Assembly (NCBI GenBank): GCA_964568885.1
Contig: CAZMSF010000005.1
Span: 1 to 59,710, forward strand
Source: JAUSNA01 sp964568885
Lineage (GTDB): Bacteria > Patescibacteriota > Microgenomatia > Levybacterales > GWA1-39-11
Reading direction: 5' to 3'
DNA length: 59,710 bases
The position numbers and the translations under genes were made by a program. Below, piece by piece: positions 7,065 through 15,175 of the stretch. Numbering within the stretch: the stretch's first letter is position 1; each line of letters begins with the position of its first letter. The notes under the pieces are model-generated. The model was given only the letters and a program-made list of their open reading frames with translations, had not been told where the DNA came from and did not search any database.

Positions 7065-8519
7065 ATGCACTTATTGTATTCAATTAGCCTCAAAAAGCTA
7101 GTACTTATTACCGGTGTTTTAGCGGTGTTGTGTATTCTTTTCACGCGGACTACTCATGCAGCCTCACTTTCGTCTGCCTCCGCAACTCTTACCACGTCCC
7201 GGCCTTCTGCCTCATCTCCGGTGAGCGCTGATGCTGCGTTAGGCGTTGGACAGCTTTCTATCTTCAGCAACGGTTCACGGTATCTTGCATCAGATTCCGC
7301 ACAAATAGTAAGGGGAACGGGAATTGTCAGTAACAACCCGGTAAGGATTGCCTCCCAGTCGGCTGCTTTTACGACCGTTTATCTTTCCGGAACTCTTGGA
7401 ACAGGAGCAGGTGCAGGAGCCGATGTTTTATATGTACCTATTACTGCCATGCATTCGATACAATTCACAACAAATACGACCGTCCCAAGTAGTGGAAAAA
7501 TCGTAATCAGTTATCCGGGAACATTCACAAATAGCGCCTCCCCTTCTGCCACAACATTTGCATTCAACAATCTTACTACGGCAAATGTACAATCGTTCCC
7601 CGCCTCGGCCTGTAACAGCGTCAGTATATCAAGCAGCGGCACGCCAACAATTACATGTACGACGAATGCAGTTCAGACATCCGGAACCACAATTCACATA
7701 TATATTGGTTGTTCTGCAGCAAGTGCCGTTGGATGTACAGCACAAGTTCCAACTCTTATCAATCCCACCAAAGCGGCTACTGCCGGAACTGCCGATATCT
7801 GGAAGGTTGGAGTTCAAACACAGGACGCCTCTTCGGTCACATTGGATAATTCAACAATTGCTGTGGGCACAGTAGAAACAGTTACCGTAAGAGCAACCAT
7901 CGACCCAAGTCTCACCTTTAGCATTGCGGGTGTCAATTCAGGAACCGCGGTTAACAATTTAAATGGAGGGTGCGGTCAGTCGGAACTCACTAACAGCGGC
8001 ATTAACTCTTCAGCTACAGAGGTCGGACTTGGTGTTTTGTCTATAGCCCCGGCAGTTGACACAAAACTCAATAATATCGCCGCTCAACTCTTAACTGTGA
8101 CTACTAATGGAGCGAATGGGTACTCAATAACAGCTACCTCCCCTGCCTCACTTATCAATCCTTCTACCGGCTTTTTCCTGAATTCAAGCACAACCCCCCT
8201 GACATTTCCACAGACCGGCCACTTCTTTGGCCTTCACGCGTGCGGAGCAGATACCGATCTTGTAAGGTGGAACACGAACGCTCTTAGCGCATGCAACACG
8301 TATGATGGAACAGCAGGGTCTGCCAACATCTGTAAATATGCCTGGCCAACGGCAACTACACCCATGCTTATTTCACAAGACACATCCGGTCCTATCGGAA
8401 ACGGTATACCAACCGGAAATGGCCTGACGTCTATTTCATACGCTGCGACACAGGATGTGACCTTACCTCCAGGACAATATCAGACGGTTATTACCTACGT
8501 AGCAACACCGTCGTTTTAG
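7065..8519 (+). CDS. WxL-like secreted surface protein (paralogue 1)
   Basis: A 484-aa secreted, Ser/Thr/Ala-rich beta protein. It has a signal peptide (LVLITGVLAVLCILFTRTTHAA), a middle region with two cysteine pairs, and a C-terminal half beginning VRATIDPSLTFSIAGVNSGTAV. It ends in PPGQYQTVITYVATPSF. That ending matches the last strand of WxL domains in position and pattern, with TY-V-A-TP where W-x-L would be. It is a tandem paralogue of the gene at 9649; a DUF916-like protein, the usual WxL partner family, lies between them. Likely role: non-covalent surface display or wall binding. The WxL relationship is inferred and needs profile or structure support. Confidence 0.7.
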   Translation: MHLLYSISLKKLVLITGVLAVLCILFTRTTHAASLSSASATLTTSRPSASSPVSADAALGVGQLSIFSNGSRYLASDSAQIVRGTGIVSNNPVRIASQSAAFTTVYLSGTLGTGAGAGADVLYVPITAMHSIQFTTNTTVPSSGKIVISYPGTFTNSASPSATTFAFNNLTTANVQSFPASACNSVSISSSGTPTITCTTNAVQTSGTTIHIYIGCSAASAVGCTAQVPTLINPTKAATAGTADIWKVGVQTQDASSVTLDNSTIAVGTVETVTVRATIDPSLTFSIAGVNSGTAVNNLNGGCGQSELTNSGINSSATEVGLGVLSIAPAVDTKLNNIAAQLLTVTTNGANGYSITATSPASLINPSTGFFLNSSTTPLTFPQTGHFFGLHACGADTDLVRWNTNALSACNTYDGTAGSANICKYAWPTATTPMLISQDTSGPIGNGIPTGNGLTSISYAATQDVTLPPGQYQTVITYVATPSF

Positions 8520-8594
8520 AATTAGGGAGTGGAAATCAAGGGAATGCCTCTCTTGCCCCTTGATACTTATCTCCTAATTCGCAATACTAATAAT

Positions 8595-9584
8595 ATGTCT
8601 ACTGCTCGGAAGTGCAAAACAAAATATTTGGCAAAAAGTGGCCTTATCTACATGGTCATCTCCGCCGGGCTTATTTTGAGCGCAAAAATGCTCTTTGCCC
8701 AAGAAACGATTCGGACAATCACCATTGTTCCTCCATCCGTGGACTCCAAATCGGACCCCGGTGACAAACGGGAAGGAATTCTTAAGGTCGTTAACTCAAG
8801 CAACCAGCCCCTTACTTTCAAAGCTCAAGTTAAGGATTTTGTAGTAGATGACACTGTCGGCACTCCCCACATTCTTCCAGACAATACTCTTTCGAAGAAA
8901 TATTCGGCATCGAATTGGATTGCAGTTGTTCCCAATACATTTACAGTTGAACCTGGCAAGACACAGCAACTCAACTATTATCTTCAGGTACCTGCAGATG
9001 CAAGACCAGGGGGACATTATGCTGCCATCGTTTACGAACCACAAGAGTTGATTGGTGTTCAAGGGACCGGGACAGGCGTTGAAACTCATGTGGGAACTCT
9101 TTTTTATGTACGGGTAAATGGAGATATCGTTGAGAATGCTACGGTCAAAAAATTCGTAGCAGACCCTTCCCTTGCCGAATACGGACCTGCTACCATTAAA
9201 ACCCAGATTATCAACTATAGCGATTCACATATCAGACCCCAAGGGACAATCTCGGTAAAGAATTTGCTTGGCCAGGTGGTATATTCGGTAAAACTTGAAG
9301 AACACAACATCTTCCCTGAAGCGACACGGGACTTTACTACATCAATTGGCCAAAAACTCATGTTTGGGCCTTATACTGCCGAACTGAAGGCTAATTACGG
9401 CACCAATAATAACCTTACCCTTTTTGCAACAACGACGTTCTTTATCCTCCCTTGGAAAATCGCAGCTGTAGTTCTTCTTGCTCTTGTTGCACTTATACTC
9501 TTCTTCATCTTCTGGAGGAAGAACAAGAAGAAGAATACACCACCTTCACTTCAGCCTCAAATGCCACCGCAACCGGTAGCTTAA
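8595..9584 (+). CDS. DUF916-like (WxL-interacting) membrane protein
   Basis: A 329-aa protein with an N-terminal signal segment (LIYMVISAGLILSAKMLFAQ). Two beta-sandwich domains follow: about residues 35-170 with IVPPSVDSKSDPGDKREGILKVVNSSNQPLTFKAQV, and about 175-280 with ATIKTQIINYSDSHIRPQGTISVKNLLG. The C terminus has a membrane helix (WKIAAVVLLALVALILFFIFW) and a Lys-rich tail. This order is that of DUF916/DUF3324 WxL-interacting proteins. The start is placed at ATG 8595 because it lies 6 nt after AATACT and directly before the signal peptide; the frame extends 22 codons upstream. A similar protein is encoded at 28045. Confidence 0.75.
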   Translation: MSTARKCKTKYLAKSGLIYMVISAGLILSAKMLFAQETIRTITIVPPSVDSKSDPGDKREGILKVVNSSNQPLTFKAQVKDFVVDDTVGTPHILPDNTLSKKYSASNWIAVVPNTFTVEPGKTQQLNYYLQVPADARPGGHYAAIVYEPQELIGVQGTGTGVETHVGTLFYVRVNGDIVENATVKKFVADPSLAEYGPATIKTQIINYSDSHIRPQGTISVKNLLGQVVYSVKLEEHNIFPEATRDFTTSIGQKLMFGPYTAELKANYGTNNNLTLFATTTFFILPWKIAAVVLLALVALILFFIFWRKNKKKNTPPSLQPQMPPQPVA

Positions 9585-9609
9585 CCTAAGCTTTCCTTCA
9601 ATTTCTCAT

Positions 9610-9648
9610 TTGACAACACAGGTCAAGATTGTCTTAAATGGAAGATGT
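9610..9648 (+). promoter_or_regulatory. Promoter of WxL-like paralogue 2
   Basis: TTGACA (9610-9615), 18-bp spacer, TTAAAT (9634-9639), then 9 nt to ATG 9649. An apparent TTG start at 9610 is actually part of the -35 hexamer, which decides for the internal ATG. Confidence 0.65.
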
Positions 9649-11109
9649 ATGAAATTCTTGTCGAGGGTATTATTTCTGGTGGCTTTCCTGATTTTCTTTG
9701 CTATTACCGGTAAGATTGAGGCTGCATCACTAACAGGCGCCAGTGACACGCTTTCAACTTCCCGCCCTTCACCATCAAGTCCGTTGAGCGCAAACGCCTC
9801 ATCCAGTGATGGCTCACTCACCATTTTTGATAATGCATCCCGATATCTTGCGTCAGACTCAGGCATACTGATACAAAAGGGAACAACGAATATCATAAAA
9901 ACCGGAATTCCTATTGCCTCTCAGTCCTCTACCCTCACTTCTGTTTATCTTGCAGGGACAGTAGGCGCAGGTGCAGGAGCGGGCGCAGATGTACTTATGG
10001 TTCCGATAACAGCGATGCATACGGTTCAATTTACCGCCGCCACAACAATTCCTATCGGAGGAACCATTGTCATCGGCTTTCCGGGCTCAGCCAACAATAC
10101 AGCTTCCCCTTCAGCTTCAACTTTCGCATTCAACAACCTTTCAACCGGAAATATAAAGGCTAACTTTTCAGCAGGAACCGGAGCATGCACATTCAGCGTA
10201 AGTGCTCCTACTATCACGTGTACTGTGGGTACGGGGGCGGTCAATGCCGGCACAACGGTCACCATTCTCATAGGATGCTCATCAAATGCGGGAGCAAGCT
10301 GTAGTACGCAAGTCCCTACCCTTATTAATCCGACAAAGGGAAATCAAACAGCAGGTTCTGCAGACGTTTGGAAGATAAATATCCGGACAACTGACGGAGC
10401 CAGCGACCTTGATTCCTCTACGGTATCGGTCGGCACAATTGAATCGGTGACCGTCCGCGCGAATATCGATCCGTCTCTTACCTTTACAATATCGGGCGTG
10501 AATAATGCAACTGCGGTCAATAACGGGAATGCAACCGGTTGTCTTCAGACCGAAACCACAAATACCGGGATAAATGCGACTGCAACAGAGGTGAATCTTG
10601 GTACACTTTCCAATTCTCCAACAGCCACTGATACAAAAGTAGGAAATATCGCAGCACAACTCATCACGGTTTCGACAAATGCTGCCAATGGATATGCACT
10701 CACCGCTACGTCTTCAGGGCATTTAAGGAACCCATCAACCGGCTACTTCCTTTCGGACGCAATTCTTCCACAAGCATTTCCCGCAAGTGGAGCGAATTTC
10801 TTTGGCTTCCATGCCTGCGGACTTGATACCTACAACTCGGATATCGGGACAACATTTTGGAACACAACCGCTTCGAATACTGCATGCAACAGTTATATCA
10901 GTGGTTCTACGGGGAATATCTGTAAATATGGATGGCCGACAACTTCATCGCAAATCCTTATGGCATCGGATACAACTGGGCCGATTGGAAACTCGCTGGT
11001 TGCCGGAAATGGACTTACCTCAGTTTCTTACGCAGCAGGTGCTGATGCAGGGGTACCACCAGGACAATACTCGACTGTTGTAACATACGTTGCAACCCCC
11101 GCATTTTGA
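9649..11109 (+). CDS. WxL-like secreted surface protein (paralogue 2)
   Basis: A 486-aa paralogue of the protein at 7065, with the same order throughout: signal peptide (RVLFLVAFLIFFAITGKIEAA), SGASDTLSTSRPSPSSPLSA-like start, GAGAGADVLMVPITAMHTVQFT, cysteine-containing middle, VRANIDPSLTFTISGVNNATAV, and the C-terminal PPGQYSTVVTYVATPAF. The similarity is visible along the whole length, so the pair arose by tandem duplication around the DUF916-like gene. The extreme C terminus, a hydrophobic strand ending in Phe, is conserved and probably functional, perhaps as the wall- or partner-binding strand. The ATG at 9649 is preferred for promoter reasons. Confidence 0.72.
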   Translation: MKFLSRVLFLVAFLIFFAITGKIEAASLTGASDTLSTSRPSPSSPLSANASSSDGSLTIFDNASRYLASDSGILIQKGTTNIIKTGIPIASQSSTLTSVYLAGTVGAGAGAGADVLMVPITAMHTVQFTAATTIPIGGTIVIGFPGSANNTASPSASTFAFNNLSTGNIKANFSAGTGACTFSVSAPTITCTVGTGAVNAGTTVTILIGCSSNAGASCSTQVPTLINPTKGNQTAGSADVWKINIRTTDGASDLDSSTVSVGTIESVTVRANIDPSLTFTISGVNNATAVNNGNATGCLQTETTNTGINATATEVNLGTLSNSPTATDTKVGNIAAQLITVSTNAANGYALTATSSGHLRNPSTGYFLSDAILPQAFPASGANFFGFHACGLDTYNSDIGTTFWNTTASNTACNSYISGSTGNICKYGWPTTSSQILMASDTTGPIGNSLVAGNGLTSVSYAAGADAGVPPGQYSTVVTYVATPAF

Positions 11110-11127
11110 TGCTGGTATAATAGCATC
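11108..11127 (+). promoter_or_regulatory. Leaderless promoter inside an inverted repeat
   Basis: Extended -10 TGGTATAAT (11113-11121) is followed by AGCATC and then ATG at 11128. The -10 is flanked by a perfect inverted repeat, GATGCT (11108-11113) and AGCATC (11122-11127), a possible operator. Confidence 0.6.
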
Positions 11128-11769
11128 ATGAATAATGCCGAAAGACACATAATTCCACTTAGTGAAGTCATAGATATGGAGGCATTTGACGCGCTGCCAA
11201 AAATCGGTTTTGCAGGCCCGCCATCGTCAGGAAAGGGTACTGCCGCTGAATTCTTGAGTTCAAATTATGGATTTGCTCAAGCAACCTTTTCTCTGGGAAT
11301 ACGCAACCATGCGCAATTTATGCATGGTATCGAACCACCCTACCCTCGAGAACTACTTAAAGAAACCGGATTGAGGATGATTGATGTTTTTGGTCCTCTT
11401 GCTCTCCTTCGAAATGCAGTTAAGAGAACAATGTATGATTTTGCTCAAAATCCTTCACTTCAGGGAATTGTTCTTGATGGATTTAGGTGGCCGCAAGAAG
11501 GGTATGCCATATCTCAATTACCAAACAGCTTAATCATATGGATTGAAGCAAATCAGGAAACCAGAAAACAGAGACTTTTTGAGCGTGGAAGGCCGGGAGA
11601 TATGACTGAAGCCGATTTCTATGAAACCGATAAAATGGAGATAGACTGGGTTGAGCCTATCAGAAGATTTTCTCTCGCAACTATTGTAAATGACGGAGAC
11701 ATTGAGTCATTTCAAGCTCAAATTACAGAACTTATGGAGGAAAGATTTAATCTTAAAAAGAATATTTAA
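11128..11769 (+). CDS. P-loop nucleoside/nucleotide kinase-like protein
   Basis: A 213-aa cytoplasmic P-loop protein. Walker A is GPPSSGKGT (residues 30-38), preceded by the beta strand KIGFA, as in adenylate-kinase-like and dephospho-CoA-kinase-like enzymes. A later strand, LQGIVLDGFRWPQEG, resembles the DGFPR region of adenylate kinases. LIIWIEANQETRKQRLFERGRPGD resembles the LID-flanking helix with its Arg residues. It is therefore probably a small-molecule kinase; the substrate is not clear. The message appears leaderless. The stop overlaps the end of the convergent histidine kinase by 4 bp. Confidence 0.7.
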   Translation: MNNAERHIIPLSEVIDMEAFDALPKIGFAGPPSSGKGTAAEFLSSNYGFAQATFSLGIRNHAQFMHGIEPPYPRELLKETGLRMIDVFGPLALLRNAVKRTMYDFAQNPSLQGIVLDGFRWPQEGYAISQLPNSLIIWIEANQETRKQRLFERGRPGDMTEADFYETDKMEIDWVEPIRRFSLATIVNDGDIESFQAQITELMEERFNLKKNI

Positions 11770-13478
11770 TTTGCTAAGGTTGCTTGTGCTTTTTGCAGAA
11801 GATGTTCTTCAGGATGAAGAGGAAGAGAAAAAATAACCGACGTGCCTTCGCCAACATTGGAATTGAGCCAAATTTTACCGTCGTGCTCACCAACTATTGC
11901 CTTTGAAATATAAAGCCCTAACCCGGTCCCTTTTGTCCTATTATGATAATTAGCTTGTATAAATGGTCTGAATAGACTGTCAATTTTGTCTTTTTCGATT
12001 CCACTTCCATGGTCTTTAACTTCAATTTCAACCCAATCTCCATTCAAACGTGAATATATTTCAACTATCGTATGCTCCTCTGAGAATTTAATAGCATTTG
12101 ATAGCAAATTCACGACTACTTGGCCTATTCTAATGGGGTCGAATGCAAAATTAGGTATCTTGTCATCCAAATGATTTTCTAGCAAAATAGCCCTACTGGA
12201 AGCGGCGTAGGACAGTTCTTCAGTTGCTTTTCCAATTACTTCATTGATACTTGCATCGCTTTTTTGGATTTGCAATTTTCCGGCCTCAATTTTAGCACTG
12301 TCCAGCATGTCATCGATGTCCTCCAAGAGCCTTTCTGAGGCATTCTTTATAATAAGACGCATCTTCACTTTATCCTCCTCATGTGTTTCTTTTTCCATAA
12401 GCAAGTCGGCAGCGCCCTTTATTGCAGTAAGCGGGGCGCGCAACTCATGAATCATCATATTGGTGAAGGCTTCCCTCATTTTTCTCACCTCTGCCTCACG
12501 TGTCACATCCTGCATCGTCAAAGCCACTCCGATAATCCGGTCGCTTTTATACGAAAACACAGGAGTAACATACACGTTGAATTTCAGACCATGGATATCA
12601 ATATCACGGTATATCGTACTCTTTTTCTCCAGAATAACCCCCTTCATTTCACTTATCAGATTTGGCTTTAAGTTAAAGCTTGAAAGCACTCTCACAAGCT
12701 CGGGATTTTCTCCCGTCAACTTGAGAAACCGCAGCGCCGCGTGGTTGATGGTCGCCAAGTTGAGGCTGCCGTTCTCCAGAGTAAAAAATATTTCGCCGGA
12801 AGTAAGACTTTTAACCAATGACTCGACTTTGCCTTTTTCAGTTTCAATGACGTATTCGAGGCGGCCGATTGCAAGTTGAGCTTTATTGACGATTTTATAC
12901 ATCATGCTCATATCTTCTTCCTGATACGCTTTCGGGTTTTTTGAGGTGATACTGATAATTCCGGTAAACCGGTTGTTAAGAACCAAAGGAATATTAAAAT
13001 AACTGAGAGGCATTGCATCATTCTGTATCAAAGTATCAACTAATAACTCAGCTTGCGGGTCAATATGTGCTCCTGCCGCTTTTTCGATTACGGGCAATTT
13101 TTTCAAATTTTCATCTATCCCATATACGCCCTGCAGGACGAATTCCTTAACTCCTGAAATATAATGAGGTCCTACATTTTCGTGCGTTGTCGTAACAAGT
13201 TCAACGTGATCGCTCTCAATGATGGCGTATGACACTGAAGTAACCTGAAAAAGTTTTTCGACGGTGACAGCAATAGTTGCTGCTATGTTGCGCGAGGACA
13301 GTGAATATCCAATTTTTTCTGACAGTTCGCTCAAAATTGTAAGCTCGAATAATTCGCGCGCATTATCCCTCTTTTCTTGGTGATACTTAGCTCGTGTATT
13401 TTTGAGTTCGAAAAAGAAATAGACTGCAGCGAGTAACGCTATCAAAAAACCGAACATAAAAAAACTTTCCCAGAACAT
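11766..13478 (-). CDS. Membrane-anchored sensor histidine kinase (GAF-PAS-HisKA-HATPase)
   Basis: A 570-aa sensor kinase. One N-terminal membrane helix (MFWESFFMFGFLIALLAAVYFFFEL) is followed by a GAF-like domain (about residues 40-210), a PAS-like domain (about 225-330, TLENGSLNLATINHAALRFLKLTGE), and a HisKA dimerisation domain with the phospho-acceptor His in MMIHELRAPLTAIKG. The HATPase_c domain has N box NLLSNAIKFS, G1 DHGSGIEKD and G2 GTGLGLYIS. It autophosphorylates and passes phosphate to a response regulator. The CheY-like protein at 16302 is a candidate partner, but the genes are separated by the GC-rich cassette 2. The start at 13478 is chosen because CATACT lies 6 nt upstream with TTGATT 17 bp beyond; the open frame runs 43 codons further into cassette DNA. 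Confidence 0.9.
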   Translation of the reverse strand: MFWESFFMFGFLIALLAAVYFFFELKNTRAKYHQEKRDNARELFELTILSELSEKIGYSLSSRNIAATIAVTVEKLFQVTSVSYAIIESDHVELVTTTHENVGPHYISGVKEFVLQGVYGIDENLKKLPVIEKAAGAHIDPQAELLVDTLIQNDAMPLSYFNIPLVLNNRFTGIISITSKNPKAYQEEDMSMMYKIVNKAQLAIGRLEYVIETEKGKVESLVKSLTSGEIFFTLENGSLNLATINHAALRFLKLTGENPELVRVLSSFNLKPNLISEMKGVILEKKSTIYRDIDIHGLKFNVYVTPVFSYKSDRIIGVALTMQDVTREAEVRKMREAFTNMMIHELRAPLTAIKGAADLLMEKETHEEDKVKMRLIIKNASERLLEDIDDMLDSAKIEAGKLQIQKSDASINEVIGKATEELSYAASSRAILLENHLDDKIPNFAFDPIRIGQVVVNLLSNAIKFSEEHTIVEIYSRLNGDWVEIEVKDHGSGIEKDKIDSLFRPFIQANYHNRTKGTGLGLYISKAIVGEHDGKIWLNSNVGEGTSVIFSLPLHPEEHLLQKAQATLAN

Positions 13479-13484
13479 ACTTTC

Positions 13485-13513
13485 AGTATGGAGAATTGCA
13501 AAGAAAGAATCAA
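13485..13513 (-). promoter_or_regulatory. Histidine kinase promoter (leaderless)
   Basis: On the minus strand: TTGATT (13508-13513), 17-bp spacer, CATACT (13485-13490), then GAAAGT and the ATG at 13478. It directly abuts the terminator of cassette 2. Confidence 0.7.
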
Positions 13514-13533
13514 GAATTATGAATGTGTGTGGT

Positions 13534-13571
13534 GCGCCGCCCGCCTTCCCCTGTGGGAAGACGGACGGCGC
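13534..13571 (-). terminator. Terminator hairpin of cassette 2
   Basis: A 17-bp stem with only G-U deviations: GCGCCGTCCGTCTTCCC pairs with GGGAAGGCGGGCGGCGC around an ACAG loop, read on the minus strand. It follows the small zinc-ribbon-like gene by 11 nt. No T run follows, so it may act as an RNA 3' stabiliser or a Rho-assisted end. Confidence 0.65.
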
Positions 13572-13582
13572 GGATTCGCAGG

Positions 13583-13729
13583 CTACGGCTTGTAGGGGGT
13601 TTTGCACCGGGTGCAGAACTTCCTCTCGCCAGCTTCGGCTTCTTCTTCGGGTGTCTCCGCCTCGAAGATGATGCTTTGAACAACCCTCTTCTCAGGAGAA
13701 TGTCCAAAGACCTTGCAAAGGATGGCCAC
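13583..13729 (-). CDS. 48-aa zinc-ribbon-like small protein, cassette 2
   Basis: A small ORF with a GTG start (MAILCKVFGHSPEKR...) and the Shine-Dalgarno AAGGAG 6 nt upstream. It has Cys5 and His10 in a C-K-V-F-G-H motif and a C-terminal C-T-R-C pair (Cys39, Cys42), so four potential zinc ligands. This resembles short phage and bacterial proteins that begin with CxLFGH and end with CxxC. An acidic stretch (TPEEEAEAGE) separates the two halves. It starts 18 nt after the Clp_N-FabZ stop, in the same operon, and is followed by the terminator. Function unknown. Confidence 0.6.
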   Translation of the reverse strand: MAILCKVFGHSPEKRVVQSIIFEAETPEEEAEAGERKFCTRCKTPYKP

Positions 13730-13747
13730 TGGCTACTCCTTGCCGGA

Positions 13748-14689
13748 CTAGGCGTCTGCCGTACCGGCCGATAGGTCGATGAGAGCAAAGGAAATGGTTC
13801 CCATGGCGGCAATCTTGCCGCCGACGGTCGCCTTAACCTTGCCCTTGCCCATGTTGCGCCGGATGCTCCCCTCGAGCGCGAACTCGAGAACGAGCTGGTC
13901 ACCTGGAACGACGGGGCGGCGGAAGCGCATGTCTTCGATGCTCCCGAAGAGCGGCGACTTACCGGCCACCTCCGCACCGCGCAGCATCGCGAATGCCGCG
14001 GTCTGGGCGAGGGCTTCGACGATGAGCACTCCCGGCATGACCTTACGGTCCGGGAAGTGTCCCTCGAAGTACCACTCATTGGCTGTGACGTTCTTGATTG
14101 CGGTCGCTGCCCTGCCGTTCTCGACCTTAATGACGCGGTCGATAAGCAGCATCGGGTACCGGTGAGGGATGACCCCCATGACTTCCTCGACCTTGATATC
14201 GACCACTTCACTCCCGGCACTGTTGTCGGGGTTGAGTTCGGCAAGTGTTGTTCTCCTGAGACTGTCGAGGTTCACCCCCATGCTCTCAAGAACCCCTGCG
14301 GCGATGCCTTCCCCTTCCCGGACGAGTCCGAGGAGGATGTGCTCGCTACTGATGCTCTCGTTGCCCATCCGGCGCATTTCGTCGAGAGCAAGTTCGATGA
14401 CCTTCTTTGCTCTCGGAGTGTAGCCGATTTCGCCGAAAATGGTGCGGTCGCCGCGGCCGATGATGAATTCGGTGGCCGAACGGACCTTCTGAAGCTCGAT
14501 TCCGAATCTCGCGAGAACTCTCGCGCTGACGGCATCCTTCTCCCGGACGAGTCCGAGGAGGATGTGCTCCGTACCAATGTAACTGTGGTTGAAGCCATGA
14601 GCTTCTTCCTGGGCGTTGTCAAGGACCCTTCTCCCCTCCTCGGTGATCTTATCGAAGGTGTCGGGGGAAGAATCCGCTTGGTCTGACAT
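13748..14689 (-). CDS. Clp_N domain fused to FabZ 3-hydroxyacyl-ACP dehydratase
   Basis: A 313-aa fusion. Residues 11-155 are a double Clp_N (ClpC/ClpA N-terminal) repeat: FDKITEEGRRVL...SYIGTEHILLGLVRE and TPRAKKVIELALDEM...SISSEHILLGLVREGEGIAAGVLE. After a short linker, residues 165-313 are a full FabZ hot-dog domain with IPHRYPMLLIDRV and FEGHFPDRKVMPGVLIVEALAQ; catalytic His211 and Glu225 are both present. FabZ dehydrates 3-hydroxyacyl-ACP in fatty-acid synthesis. Clp_N normally recruits substrates or adaptors to the ClpC unfoldase, but no AAA+ part follows. There is a strong Shine-Dalgarno (GAGGAGG). The preceding gene encodes a winged-helix regulator. An ACP is encoded in cassette 3. 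Confidence 0.92.
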   Translation of the reverse strand: MSDQADSSPDTFDKITEEGRRVLDNAQEEAHGFNHSYIGTEHILLGLVREKDAVSARVLARFGIELQKVRSATEFIIGRGDRTIFGEIGYTPRAKKVIELALDEMRRMGNESISSEHILLGLVREGEGIAAGVLESMGVNLDSLRRTTLAELNPDNSAGSEVVDIKVEEVMGVIPHRYPMLLIDRVIKVENGRAATAIKNVTANEWYFEGHFPDRKVMPGVLIVEALAQTAAFAMLRGAEVAGKSPLFGSIEDMRFRRPVVPGDQLVLEFALEGSIRRNMGKGKVKATVGGKIAAMGTISFALIDLSAGTADA

Positions 14690-14701
14690 TACAAACCTCC
14701 T

Positions 14702-15046
14702 CTATCCGGCTGTTCCGGACGTGCTTGGGCCCTCGGTGAGGGCGCCTTTCTTACCTGTTTTTACCAGGCGGTATCCTACCGTGCGCTCGCACTTCAAACT
14801 GTAGTTGCCGCCGTTACCGGCAAGCTTTCTACGGATGTTCTTGATGTGAGCGCGAAGGGTTTGTGGCTTTAGCTTGCCGCCTCCCTTTTGAAGGAGGTGG
14901 TTACTGCTAACGGTCTTGCCACACTGCGTGAACAGCCTGGCAAGGATTACCGCTTCCCGAACGGTAAAGTATACCCCGAAGCATTCGGAAACCTTGTTTT
15001 GGATTTCCTCAGCCTCGGGCGTCTTGATAACGTTGGGAGCTTTCAC
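14702..15046 (-). CDS. OmpR/PhoB-type winged-helix DNA-binding protein, cassette 2
   Basis: A 114-aa protein with a Trans_reg_C winged-helix domain over about residues 25-95: FTVREAVILARLFTQCGKTVSS, then LKPQTLRAHIKNIRRKLAG (recognition helix), and CERTVGYRLVKTG (wing). There is no receiver domain, so it is not a standard two-component regulator. The GTG start has the Shine-Dalgarno AAGGAGG at good spacing. It is the first gene of cassette 2 and may regulate its own operon. The tail (GALTEGPSTSGTAG) looks disordered. Confidence 0.8.
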   Translation of the reverse strand: MKAPNVIKTPEAEEIQNKVSECFGVYFTVREAVILARLFTQCGKTVSSNHLLQKGGGKLKPQTLRAHIKNIRRKLAGNGGNYSLKCERTVGYRLVKTGKKGALTEGPSTSGTAG

Positions 15047-15168
15047 AGAGCCTTTCCTCCTTTCTTGCCTGCGAATGTTAAAGTGCGTAGCACTTCAAGC
15101 TTTGCTCAAAGCGCTGTCGGGACAGCACTCCAAGCGCAGCTGATGCGCTTTTTACGCTGTCCTAACGA
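15047..15168 (-). promoter_or_regulatory. Structured leader of cassette 2 with alternative pairings
   Basis: Visible stems: AAGTGC/GCACTT (15081-15095), AAGCGCA/TGCGCTT (15132-15150) and GGACAGC/GCTGTCC (15120-15126 with 15156-15162). The segment ACAGC at 15122-15126 can instead pair with GCTGT at 15113-15117 around a 4-nt loop, so the two forms exclude each other. This is a riboswitch- or attenuator-like arrangement ahead of the winged-helix/Clp_N-FabZ operon. No known riboswitch class was recognised. Confidence 0.5.
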
Positions 15169-15175
15169 TTGGAGG

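Noticed and set aside
9610..9648. TTG start for WxL-like paralogue 2
   Set aside because: The TTG is part of the TTGACA -35 box; the signal peptide starts at ATG 9649.
13479..13607. 43-residue N-terminal extension of the histidine kinase
   Set aside because: It runs into the GC-rich terminator hairpin of cassette 2; a promoter lies directly before ATG 13478.
14057..14686. 209-aa ORF on the plus strand opposite Clp_N-FabZ
   Set aside because: It mirrors the strongly biased codons of the minus-strand gene, has no Shine-Dalgarno and shows no recognisable domain.
15169..15174. Pseudoknot between TTGGAG and CTCCAA in the cassette 2 leader
   Set aside because: The TTGGAG segment lies between the -10 box and the expected transcription start, so it is probably not in the RNA.
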